Source of the DNA: Chrysophaeum taylorii
Lineage: Eukaryota; Sar; Pelagophyceae; Pelagomonadales; Pelagomonadaceae
Assembly: GCA_029834535.1 (NCBI GenBank)
Contig: JAQMWT010000520.1
Location: 1-43,608, forward strand
DNA length: 43,608 nucleotides
Direction: 5' to 3'
In this document: piece by piece, positions 25,610 through 35,106 of the stretch
Position numbering within the stretch: position 1 is the stretch's first letter
Layout of the letters: every line of letters begins with the position of its first letter
Notes under the pieces: model-generated
Told to the model about the DNA's origin: nothing
Database searches by the model: none
The model's input: only the letters and a program-made list of their open reading frames with translations
Translations under genes and position numbers: made by a program

Positions 25610-26419
25610 CACATGATGCCGGAATCGATAAGACTGCTTCTCTCGAACCTGTTACTGGTTTTCTTTGGCTTTGCCAAGCATACCATCATAATAATGAAAA
25701 TCAAGACACGCGTCGTCTAGTACAAACACTGGTTCCCTATACTTCTCCTGTACTTCACGATTCTTTTGTCTTCTACCCTCAGGAAAATCGTCTCGAATTT
25801 ATCGATAAAATGTTTGCTTTAAGTGACATGCATCTGTCCCAAAGCAGATACCTGGGCTTTATTACATCAAGCGATAGGAAGATGGGTGCCAAAGTTCATT
25901 CTATATACACTCCCACTCCTACCATTCGTGGATTTGCTAATATGCTTGTGTACGATCCACGACTCGATCGCATTCGACATTACTCAACTCGTGAATTGGC
26001 ACGCGCCAATAACTTCACAGCGTACCAAATCAAGTTTCTTTTGTCTTTGTCCCCGGACCTATGCTGTGACATAATCGCTAATGCTATTCCGGCTGGAACA
26101 TATCATATAATTCATAAACATTTGTGTCAGCTTGTCTATGACTTGCGTAAATTAACGTTATCACCATCTTTTGACCCTGATCATGCTTCTCTAACCAAAA
26201 ACTATAGGTCAAACTTCTTCACAAATATATTCCCAACAGATACATCCTTAATATTACACCAGAGTTCCATTACAATGTTCTACATCTCCAATAAAAATCT
26301 CTCATGTTGTGATAATCTTGCTTCTAACCACGAACTTCCATCTTTTCATCTCGATTCAGTAGCTCATGTCTTCCTCTCTAATACCTTATCCGCAGATATA
26401 TCATCTCCTACTAAAGAAA
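25580..26419 (+). pseudogene. conserved unassigned domain, part 2 (copy B), cut by SINE
   Basis: After the frameshift the sequence continues as NAFGETYTFLTHDAG...LEPVTGFLWLCQA. It proceeds through ALSDMHLSQSRYLGFITSSDRKMGAKVHS, RANNFTAYQIKFLLSLSPDLCCDIIANAIPAGTYHIIHKHL, each with a clear counterpart in copy C (35946-35107). The open frame 25810-26469 runs into the SINE and stops there. Removing the SINE restores the frame into the integrase zinc finger. Its function is unknown. Confidence 0.6.
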
Positions 26420-26782
26420 CTGATCGCCGACTGCGGTTGCGATGGAGGACGGTGCCTCATGAATCCTGAGCCTTGCGAGGGCATCCGCCCTCCCGGCGTA
26501 GGTTGGCACCTATTCGCCTCCCGGGCGGGCCGGTTGGCAGCCGGAACGTTCGCAGTGGGACGGGGTATGGCCGGGGGGCGAAGACGGAAGGTTATCGGCG
26601 AGTTGGTTGTCAGTCACATCGCGGTCTCCTCGTCGCATTGCGACAAGCTTGATGGTCACTCTCAGCCGACCGACCTTTCGGCGCTCCTCGTCTACAGGCC
26701 CGTGATTCCGGACTGGCTCCTGTCGGTCCGGCCTGGCTCCCATGCTCGGGAGTGGTCTGAAGTTAGTTAGTTACTAAAGAAA
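26409..26782 (+). repeat. 11-bp target-site duplication flanking SINE
   Basis: TACTAAAGAAA is found at 26409-26419 and again at 26772-26782, exactly bracketing the SINE. This marks a retroposition event inside copia B. Confidence 0.92.
26420..26771 (+). mobile_element. SINE (copy 1) with LINE-shared 3' tail
   Basis: This 352-base element has no conserved protein. It begins near TGATCGCCGACTGCGGTTG and ends in GAAGTTAGTTAGTT. Two other copies lie at 42299-42640 (-) and 42678-43081 (+). The GGTTCGATGG form of the head in the 42.6-kb copy resembles a pol III B box (GGTTCGANNCC), but I could not find a convincing A box or tRNA fold. The last 70 bases match the 3' end of the RTE-like LINE at 30073-30148 in about 60 of 72 positions, including a CTCCC...GGGAG hairpin and the GTTA repeat. 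Its mobility therefore probably depends on that LINE family. Confidence 0.8.
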
Positions 26783-28311
26783 GACAAATTCCTCTCATAA
26801 CACCAAGGCAGCTCCATGAGAAGCATGCACCCTTCGATAAGAAAGCTCATGCCAGGGGCACCCTCGCATTTCGAGATGCGCAACAACGAGCTACCAATTT
26901 TCACAACATCCACCATTCTAGTGATTCTCAAGCTATAGAAGCTGTTCAGGTTATTGCCAGTCCTGGACACCACCCATCTGACGTACCCTACCGTAAGTTC
27001 TGTGTGGATTGTACGATTCATAAAAAACGCTCCCCTCATCCACACCACCTTACCAAGCAACCATCATTCGAAAAAATTTTTCAACCTGGTGAAGCCTGGG
27101 CATGTGACGGTGGTTACGTATCTGTTCTCTCGGAATGGGGATCCTTTCGACATATCATTGTTTTTAAGTGTCTCATTTCTAAATTTTTGTTAGTGTACTT
27201 TTGTCGTAGCACTAATTCTAGCGAATTTTGTAACGCCCTTGAGTTTGTCCGCAATTTTTGCTCTACTTATGTTCATGTAGAACTAAAACAAATCTATTGT
27301 GATTACTTTAAACCCTATTTATCTCAGCATGTTACAACCCCCTTCCGTGTGGAACATGGTATTAATATGTCCGCGTTCCCCCCTTACTTACATGTCTTTA
27401 ATCATGAAGTCGAAGCCGCTGTTGGTCACATAGCCACTGCCGCGTCTACACGACTCCGGCATATGCTTAATGTATCCTATAAAGGTCACCCCCTAACAGA
27501 TCCGGCACCACACTACCCGTGGGCTGTTATACATGCTATCCAATCGTATAATCTCCTCCCTAACGTTTCCCTCGAACGTATTTATAATAAAGTCCTATGC
27601 CCCCAACAAGTTTTGTTAGACCAATGTAATGTTCCCCAACAGGACTACCTCAAACCTTTTGGTTCTGTTTGTTATCTGCATTTGGAACCTAACGAATTTC
27701 ATAAATATGAGCCTCGATGTCGTCCTTACATCTACTTATGTGGTGCTAATATCATAAACCCTTTAATAACACCCCATGTTAATCATTTAGCCGATGTTGT
27801 CCTTAATCCTGAAAACGGCCAAGTCCGTGTTTCCTCTAAACTGACCTTTCCTCATCTTATTTCTAAATCTCCTCCTGATTATGAACAGCATCCACCTCCC
27901 GCACCTTCACCCGACATTCCCTTCTCTGTTCACAGCACCCCCAATGATGCGGCGCAGAGGGGGAATGCTATGCCTACCGACACTGACCACGAGAGGGGGA
28001 TTCCTTCTTCCCCTCTCCATGCTCCCTCTTCCGTTCCCGCATGTGCTCCAGCTGCTTCTGCACCCGCTCCTTCCGCCACCACACCTACATCTGAAGTGTC
28101 CTCAAACACTTTGCCACTTTTACCATCTTATCGGTCTCTCTATTCCCAGGATGTCCTACGTCTCACCCGTGGTCCTCATCACCCTCAGCCTCGTCGCAAA
28201 ACCAATCTCAAGGATGTTCTTACTCGTATTGCTTCGCCTACTGTGCCGCTTATAAACAAACCGGAGGTACGCTTGCCGACTTCAAGTACGACCTCTCCAA
28301 GCAGTACATAA
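26783..28311 (+). CDS. copia integrase with HHCC zinc finger (copy B)
   Basis: Directly after the SINE the frame reads through an integrase zinc-binding segment (FHNIHH...FCVDCTIHKKR, CxxC at about 26998-27012). The catalytic core follows: WACDGG (Asp at 27106), IYCDYFKPY (Asp near 27301) and NHEVEAAVGH (Glu near 27405-27413). The C-terminal block is HLADVVLNPENGQVRVSSKL, the same as in copy A. The spacing of about 35 residues from the second Asp to Glu fits the DD35E family. A Pro/Ser/Thr-rich tail carries LPLLPSYRSLYSQDVLRL, also seen in A and C. The frame breaks near 28230. Annotated 5' ends at the Met at 27004 would miss the zinc finger. Confidence 0.85.
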
Positions 28312-30072
28312 CATTCTGCGACCCCACCCTCCACTCCCTTCATATCGCTCATGGCATCCACTGGACGGCTATACCTCCAGAGGGGGAATTTACACCATCC
28401 CTTCATCACCATGTGCACCAAGCGATTTCACAGTCCTCTTCAGTTATGTGTTATAGGAGCCATAGCCACCCATCGCCTGATGCTCCTCATGTTCACTTCT
28501 GCGACGACGTCAACCTTGCAGACTTTCACCTTCCTCCAGCTCTCGTTCATTTAATTTCTGAACATGCTTACGCCTTTCAAGTTTCTCCCGCTCAATATGC
28601 TTATGCTTTGTTCACACCCCACTCCATTTTGGATCATAATGACGCTTCTTATGGTGCCTCCGAGCCTCACCTCTCCGCCATCGAAGACTATATCACCGTG
28701 CTATCGCATTACATTGAGACTCACCTTGGTGATGCTCCGCTACTATTTGTTCAACTCGTCGAAGATCCCGATCACGCTCATCCTCACGATAATGTCGCTT
28801 CTTACGCAATTACTCATCTGACGACGACTCATGACCCCAGCACGGTTGGTTCGGACGAATACAAGATTCAAGCCAAAGAGATCAAAATTGATGAATGTGA
28901 GTTGAACTGCCTCAAAGGTCTCTCAGACGCTGATCGCAAGGTTACGTCGCCGCCATCTCCAAAGAGATTTTTGATATTGTTAAGTTTGGCTGCTTTAAAC
29001 TAGCGCTGCCAATGGTCAACTCAAAGCCTATTGACACCCGCCTCGTCCTACGTATAAAAACCAACGCTGCTGGTCAGTACATTAAACATAAAGCACGCCT
29101 GGTCCTACGAGGATTCTTAGCCTCTCTGGGCACCGATTTTTTTTAACACATTCAGCCCTACAGCACAGCTTACTGGCATCCGTTGTGTTCTGGCGCTAGC
29201 AGCTCATCTGCGACTTCCCGTCTACCATGTCGACGTACCCAACGCTTTTGTTCAAGCTCCCATCGACTCTCATGTCTATGTCAAACTGCCACAAGGCATT
29301 TACCTTCTCGATCCCGAAGATACTAAATATCAAGGCCGTCGTCTCCCAAAACTACTTAAATCTCTCTTTGGATTATGTCAGAGCCCCGCCCTTTGGAATC
29401 AAACCATAAACGGCTTTTTTGATACACTAGGCTATGCACGATTTCGAACAGACACCTGCATTTACGCTAAAGTCCAAGCTGACGCTACATTTCTAATTTG
29501 CACGCTCTCAGTATACGACGTCGTCATTACTTGCACTTCGGAAACTCTACGTCGTGAGTTCCAGCAAGCCCTGAAAAACGAATACTCAGTCGACACCTTC
29601 GAGGAAGTCCATACTCTCTTAGGCATATGCGCATAACGCGTACAACTGATGGTTCTATATCACTGGATTGTCAGGCTAAACTTGATACATTGTTCGAAGA
29701 GTACCCCATTTTAATGCAGTTACGTCCCACTTCCACACCGATGTCACCATCAACCACGTACAAAACTGGAGAGCCGTCTTCTGATATGGACAAGTTCATC
29801 CTTCATACCTTCTCCACTCTACTCGGCAAGCTCACGTTTGTCCAATTGGCCTGTCTCCCTGATTTATCCCAAAGTCTTAGTCGTTGCTCTCGAGGAATGC
29901 ACAATCCAGCATTTCTACATGTTCAAGTACTAACAGGGACGCTCCGCTATTTGCGCAAGCCCGAAAATCGTAATCTTCGCCTCTGGTACTACTCTGGCTC
30001 TTCCGTTCTAATGGACCATCTTCGCCTTCTTATCGGTAATCGTACTGACATGACCACCATGTTGGATTACGC
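28312..30072 (+). pseudogene. copia RT and start of RNase H (copy B), frameshifted and catalytically mutated
   Basis: Pieces in several frames give the RT: a linker (28413-28945, ending KIDECELNCLKGLSDADRK), LRIKTNAAGQYIKHKARLVLRGFLASLGT, then a T8 run near 29140 that shifts frame. Next come VPNAFVQAPIDSHVYVKLPQG (29235-29300) and SLFGLCQSPALWNQTINGFF. The catalytic motif reads LSVYDVV (tac gac at 29514-29519), where A and C have LSVDDIV, so the first Asp is replaced by Tyr. A final open frame (29627-30079) holds STLLGKLTFVQLACLPDLSQSLSRCSRG and ends at the LINE border. As written it cannot be active. Confidence 0.85.
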
Positions 30073-30159
30073 TAACTAACTAACTAACTTCGGACCTCTC
30101 CCGGCCATGGGAGCCAGGCTGGGCCGGCGGTAGCCGGTCCAGGATCACAGAGCAAAAAA

Positions 30160-31230
30160 TCACACAGTTGGGGTAGAAGCTTGGGATGAAAGTGCGTGGA
30201 TGGCGGACCGCCACTGCGCGCGGTCTTGTGCGAGGTCGTGCCACGAGTTGAAGGGGATGTCGCATTTCCGGAGTGCCTTGGCGAGCGACCTCCCGTACGT
30301 CATCTGCGGAGCCCCCGGTGGGCGCTTGGAGCGGACCCAAGACGAGAGCATCTTGCGAGGGAGTCGGGAGAAGGGCATGCGGGCGACGTGACCGGCCCAG
30401 CGGAGCTGGCGGCGCGTGACGTAGACGTCGATGGACTCGAGGCCGAGGCGCCGCCGCAGGATCTCCGTTGAGATGTGGTGGGACCAGGTGTGTTTCCGGG
30501 TCACACGACACATGACGCGGGCACACTGCGCGTGGAAACACCGCAGCCGGCGGAACAGGACCTCGGTGAGGCACCACGATTCCGCACCGTGAAGGAGGAT
30601 GGCCAGGACGAGCGAGACATAGACGAGGCGCTTGGCGCGAGCAGAGACGGACTTCGAGGCGAAGATGCAGTCCCGCAAGGCACCGAAGGCCTGAGACGCC
30701 TTCTTGATCCGCGCGTCGACGTCTGAGTCGTCGCGGCAGTCGCGCGAGAGGACCGAGCCGAGGTACTTAAACTGGTCGACGACCGGTATGAAGCGGCCGC
30801 GCCCGAGCTCGATGTCCGAGAGGTTCGTGTCGTCGAACGACTTTGGGTCGCCGTACAGGTGTGCCGGGCGAGCGACGAACAGCATCTCCGTTTTGGACGC
30901 CGCTTTCGTGTGTCGGTTGCCGCAATGCACCTCCATGCCCCAGGCGTCGCAGTGTTCGATGAGGCGCGGTGTCTCGCTGGCGGCGATGTGGCGGTCCCAG
31001 AAGAGAAAGGCAACGTCGTCGGCGTACGCCGATTCATCGAAGGGCTCGTCGCCGCGAGCGGACCAACTCCGGTTCGTCATCTGAAAGTCTTTCCGCGTAC
31101 GGTAGACACATGGGGTGCGGCCATGGCGTCGTCGAAACGACGTCGTCAGTGCCGCCATGAACAGCACGAACAGGACGGGGCCCAGGACGTCGCCCTGCTT
31201 GACGCCGATGATCGAGTCAACCGAGGCGAC
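30160..31230 (-). CDS. LINE RT, C-terminal half with YADD motif
   Basis: The frame picks up at IIGVKQGDVLGPVLFVLFMAALTT (about 31150-31210). It contains the catalytic SAYADDVAFLF (Asp-Asp at about 31015-31020), then the thumb segment QFKYLGSVLSRDCRDDSDVDARIKKASQAFGALR. The common C-terminal domain follows (LHGAESWCLTEVLFRRLRCFHAQCARVMCRVTRKHTW...RRQLRWAGHVARM). The Met at 31167 is only the first Met after the frameshift. The frame ends at 30160 with TPTV, leaving a very short 3' UTR. Long C-terminal regions of this kind are frequent in RTE-like elements of microalgae. Confidence 0.85.
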   Translation of the reverse strand, partial: VASVDSIIGVKQGDVLGPVLFVLFMAALTTSFRRRHGRTPCVYRTRKDFQMTNRSWSARGDEPFDESAYADDVAFLFWDRHIAASETPRLIEHCDAWGMEVHCGNRHTKAASKTEMLFVARPAHLYGDPKSFDDTNLSDIELGRGRFIPVVDQFKYLGSVLSRDCRDDSDVDARIKKASQAFGALRDCIFASKSVSARAKRLVYVSLVLAILLHGAESWCLTEVLFRRLRCFHAQCARVMCRVTRKHTWSHHISTEILRRRLGLESIDVYVTRRQLRWAGHVARMPFSRLPRKMLSSWVRSKRPPGAPQMTYGRSLAKALRKCDIPFNSWHDLAQDRAQWRSAIHALSSQASTPTV

Positions 31231-32189
31231 GACACCGCTGACCGAAGTGGACCTGGATTCGGTGGAGGCCCTTGATGACTGCGACGAGCTTCGGCGGGAC
31301 GCCGAACTTCAGGAGCACCTCCCAGAGAAGCTCTCGCGGGACGCGGTCGAACGCCTTAACGAAATCGATGAACAGTACCCACGAGTCCTGACCGTGCTCA
31401 CGTCGCTTCTTCAGCGCTAGCTTGAGCGAGAAGGTGGCGTCGGACGTACCGCGCTCGGGTCGAAAGCCACATTGAGACTCGTGATCGAGGGCCTCGCAGA
31501 TGACGTTGAGTCGCGCACGGACGATGTTCGAACCGATCTTCTGCGCGACCTCGAGCATCATGATCCCGCGGTAGTTGCCCGGCAGGGAGAGGTCCCCCTT
31601 CTTGGGGAGAACCCCGAGGACGCCTACGTCCCACTCGGCCGGCTGGACTTCGGACTCCCAGAACTCGAGGACTACACGCTCCAACAGCGGGAGCGTGCGA
31701 GCGTCGGTGGCGAGCGCCTTCCAGACCTCCGCAGACCTCCGCGCGCAGGCCCGATTCGCCGGGCGCGGTGCAGTTCAGCTGACCAACGGCCCGTTTTATC
31801 GCCTCCTGCGTCGGTGGTTCCCCGAGTTCCGGACGGATCGGCAACTGGTCAACGTCGTTGATCACGGTGGGGTCGTAGCGAGCTTGTCGACTGTAGAGCT
31901 GCTTGAAGTGCGCCTTGAACACGTCGGCGTTCTCCTGTGGCGACGAGCACCTGCTACCGTCGGCCTTCGTCATCTGCACCTGCCTAGCCAATGTGGTCTT
32001 CGTGAGACCGCGTCGGAGCCGTTCGACCGTATTCCAGTATTTCGAGGTGCCGCCGAGCGACTCGCTTCCCGCGTTGAGTCCGGCACACAGACGAGTAATC
32101 CATCGCTCTTTCGCCCGTGCTACGGCCTTCGCGAGCCGCGATTTGATCGCCCGAAGGTCGTCGAGGATCGTGGACGCCGAGGACGATGA
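31217..32189 (-). pseudogene. LINE RT, N-terminal half with motifs 0-4
   Basis: Starts in the linker between endonuclease and RT (RAKERWITRLCAGLN, ENADVFKAHFKQLYS). It continues, after a 10-base tandem duplication that shifts the frame near 31735, as ALATDARTLPLLERVVLEFWESEVQPAEW. Then come GVLPKKGDLSLPGNYRGIMMLEVAQKI, ESQCGFRPERGTSDATFSLKLALKKRREHG and the catalytic VLFIDFVKAFDRVPRELLW (about 31325-31375). These are the fingers and palm of an RTE/CR1-type reverse transcriptase. The enzyme would copy its own RNA at a nicked target. Confidence 0.85.
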
Positions 32190-33561
32190 CATAGGATATT
32201 TAAGCGGGGTCAGTTGCTGCAAGACTGGGTGATCAGCGAAGATTTCACCCAGCTTGGCTTGCACATCCAAAGAAATGGAACCGTCAGATGTGCGACACAC
32301 ACGCATGCCTAGAAGGGTATGGACAGGTTCAAACTGCTCTACAGCATACCGTTTGTGGAGGGCATCCTGTAACTCGGTACGAAGAGGGTCATCATTGGAA
32401 CACAATAACAATGTCATCTACAGACAGACTGCATACGACGAACTTGGCATGTGCGGATACTCGAGCATATAGGCAAGAGTCCGAATGCAGGCGCTTGTAG
32501 CCAAGGCTACCGAAGAAGCCGTCTATCTCTTTGTTCCAAAGAGATGGAGATTGGCGAAGTCCATAAAGTGACTTCAGCAGTTTCGGTAGACGTCGGCCCT
32601 TGTACTTAGCGTCATCGGGGTCGATAAGCTTGATGCCGTCTGGTAGCTGAACATATACGTTGGCATCAATGTCAGACTGAACGAAGGCGTTCGGAACGTC
32701 TGCATGGTAGACAGGCAATTGCTTGTATGCGGCAATAGCTTGTAGTACCCGGATTGCGGTCATGGTGGCCATGGGGCTGAAGGTGCCAAAGAAATCGGCG
32801 CCAAGAGATGCTAGGAAGCCACGTAGTACGAGGCGAGCCTTGTGCTTAACGTATTTGCCTGCAGAGTCTGTTTTAATCTTCAGCACCATCTTGCTGTCAA
32901 TAGGACGATAGACACCGTCGGGCAAGGAAAGTTTGAAGCAGCCAAAGCGGATAATGTCGTGGAGTTCCTTGGCGATGGCCTTGAGGTAGGCGTGCCTGTT
33001 TTCAGGCGACAAACCGTGGAGGCACTTAAGTTTATATTCGTCAATGGAAACGTCCGCTTCTTGGACCTTATATTCGTCAGGAACAACAATGGCTGGTGAA
33101 TTGTAGTTTAGCGACGTTGCGGTCGAGGCCGTGTGCGCAACTTCGGGATAAACGGAAACAGCGTCAGTTGGATAAGCGGAAACAGCGTCAGTTGGAGTAG
33201 TAGGGGCAGATTCCAGTTGAATATGGATAGTAGGGTCGGTGTGTAAGACCTGGGTGATAAACTCTGTAGAGACCAGAAGGTATTCCTCCAAGTCAGCCAG
33301 AGATGCAGAAGTAGCGCCAAACTCGGAGGAGTTGTGATCAATAAAGCTGGTCGGCGCCAGGTACGTAATCGCATATTGTAAGGAAGAAGTGCCGAAGGCA
33401 GCAGCGTGTTCAGTGAACGCAGATAAAAGGGACTGAGGAATGGGGCACGCAGGTGAACCATCGGCAGTTAAAAAGGTTGCAGCTGGGATGCTGGATGCGC
33501 ACTTGGCGTGGGCGAAGTAACCATCGACGTGCGGGTAGTGGGCAAGTAAGTCAGTGCGCAA
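32190..33561 (-). pseudogene. copia reverse transcriptase (copy C), truncated by LINE
   Basis: Open frame 32392-33561 contains the linker, LKIKTDSAGKYVKHKARLVLRG, YHADVPNAFVQSDIDANVYVQLPDG, SLYGLRQSPSLWNKEIDGFFGSLGY and LSVDDIVIV with both catalytic aspartates. A 1-base shift near 32400 leads to the next piece (SNDDPLRTELQDALHKRYAVEQFEPVHTLLGMRV), which ends at 32190 where the LINE starts. It is almost identical to copy A but has an extra short duplication (DAVSAYPTDAVSVYPE, near 33150-33180) and lacks the CTGA duplication that breaks A. Confidence 0.88.
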
Positions 33562-33578
33562 CGGGAGAAGAAGACGAG

Positions 33579-35100
33579 CTACAACGCATGTTCCCCCTCT
33601 GAGCAGATAGCAGACCAGAGGATACCACCACTGAGATGAAGGGCGGGAGACTTGAACGTAAGAAAGTGGTGGCGAAGATCCCAGCGGAAATCGGCGAGTT
33701 TGCCACCAGCGGCTTTGTAAGCACCAATAGTAGACGCTTGTAACCGGGCTCGGATAGATTTCATAGAAGTGGCCTTGCGGGTGTTGGGCTGTTTGGAACC
33801 TGGGACAAGAATGAGGTCATCTTGTGCAAAAAGGTCTTTGTAAGAAGGAAGCAAGGGCGGCGGTGACATAGAGCCAGATTCGTCGGCGAGAGTGTTAGAA
33901 GAGGGAGAAGAGGCAGGAGCAGCGGACGAAGAAGGAGCTGAAGGAGGTGGGGAGTGCCCCCTCTGAGGATGAGGAGTCCTTGTCCCCCTCTGAATGACAT
34001 GGTCTTGGATAGCGGTGTGGGGTGTGAGCGAGAAAGGCGCGGGAGGAGCGTGAGGCGGAGGAACAAGTACAGGATAAGGAGTAGGATGCTGCAGCATGTA
34101 GAGGAATTGCAGCTTGGACGAAACACGAATTTGTCCGTTTTCAGGGTTGAGGACGACGTCAGCGATATGGTCGACGCGTGGGGAGACGAGCGGGTTTTGT
34201 GCGTTGGCGCAACAGAGATACAGATATTTCCGGCGGCACGGTTCCCACTTGTGGTGTTCATGGGGCTCCAATAGAAGGTAACATTCATCGCCAAAAATCT
34301 TGAGCATATCATGTTGGGGAGTGTTGAGTTGGTTGTAGAGTAGCTGTTGCGGACTCAGGATAGCATGATGAATGCGCTCGAGCGTGGCGTTCGGGAGAAG
34401 GTTGTAGCTATGAACGGTGTGTATCACCGCCCACGGGAACATGATGGCTGGTTCCACGATCTTGGCGCCACGATAGTGAGCATTAAGGAGAGAACGAAGG
34501 CGAGTTGAGGAGGCGGAGGCGATGAAACCGATGGCAGACTCAACTTCAAAGTTAAAGTGGTGCATGTACGGCGGGAAGGCGATGAGTTGAATGCCCTTAT
34601 CGACGCGGTACGGGGAGGTAATGTGCTGGCTAAAGTAGGGCTTGAATGCATCGGAGTAGAGGGTGCGCATGTGCACGTTGAGTTGTGTACGACAGAAGTC
34701 ATACACAAAATCCAGAGCTTGAGTGAACTCCGTGGCGTTGGTGGTGCGTGTAAAGTACACCAAGAGAAATTTCGAAATGAGTTCCTTGAAGACGATGATA
34801 TGTGTGAAGCCTCCCATTCGGATGGGATGGTCACATAGCCGCCGTCGCACGCCCAGACTTCGCCGGCTTTGTGAGTTTGCTCAAAGAAGGCTTGGTCGCA
34901 TTGAAATGCTTGTGCGGGTGGCGCTTGTTGTGTGCGATGCAGTCGGTGCATAAGTCGCGATATGGTATGTCAGAAGCAGAGAATCCAGGGCGAGCAAGTA
35001 CGTTGGGGGCCTTGGCAGCGACGTTGTCGGGGCAGTGATGCACCCGGTGGAAGCGATTGGCACGTTCTTTGGCATTGAGATATTCGGTGGATCCGTGTGC
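33579..35100 (-). CDS. copia integrase with zinc finger and linker (copy C)
   Basis: A zinc-binding segment (RFHRVHHC... and LCTDCIAHNKR, CxxC near 34937-34951) lies in the frame 34831-35043. The core follows with one frame change near 34850: WACDGGYV (Asp near 34845), LYSDAFKPYFSQH (Asp near 34660), and FNFEVESAIGF (Glu near 34535-34550). Asp to Glu spacing is about 35 residues. PWAVIHTVHSYNLLPNATLERIHHAILSP and HIADVVLNPENGQIRVSSK complete the module. The open frame 33579-34850 then runs through a Ser/Pro linker into LPSYKDLFAQDDLILVPGSKQ. The function is cDNA insertion. Confidence 0.88.
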
Positions 35101-35106
35101 GAGGAC

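Larger units (their letters stand above)
21931..30072 (+). mobile_element. Ty1/copia retrotransposon, copy B (both ends missing)
   Basis: AT-richer than its surroundings. The order is gag-like ORF, protease, a long unassigned region, integrase with zinc finger, RT, and the start of RNase H. The gag frame is already open at the left border without a Met, so the 5' end and LTR are missing. The right end stops just before the first RNase H aspartate, where LINE sequence begins. It is interrupted by a SINE (26420-26771) and several 1-base frameshifts, and one RT catalytic Asp is mutated. Protein similarity to copies A and C runs through all shared parts, so the three form one lineage. Confidence 0.9.
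30073..32189 (-). mobile_element. 5'-truncated RTE-like LINE
   Basis: About 2.1 kb on the - strand. The 5' border at about 32189 interrupts copia C inside a YPMSSS segment. The 3' border is a (TAAC)4 tract at 30073-30088 (GTTA on the sense strand) that abuts copia B. It carries RT and C-terminal region but no apurinic endonuclease. The 3' UTR after the stop codon is only about 85 bases, and its last 72 are shared with the SINE family. Two frame disruptions (a 10-base duplication at 31722-31741 and a shift near 31230) break the RT. Confidence 0.85.

Noticed and set aside
26410..26770. tRNA or 5S-derived SINE head
   Set aside because: A B-box-like GGTTCGATGG is visible in one copy, but no A box or cloverleaf could be supported, so the origin of the head is left open.
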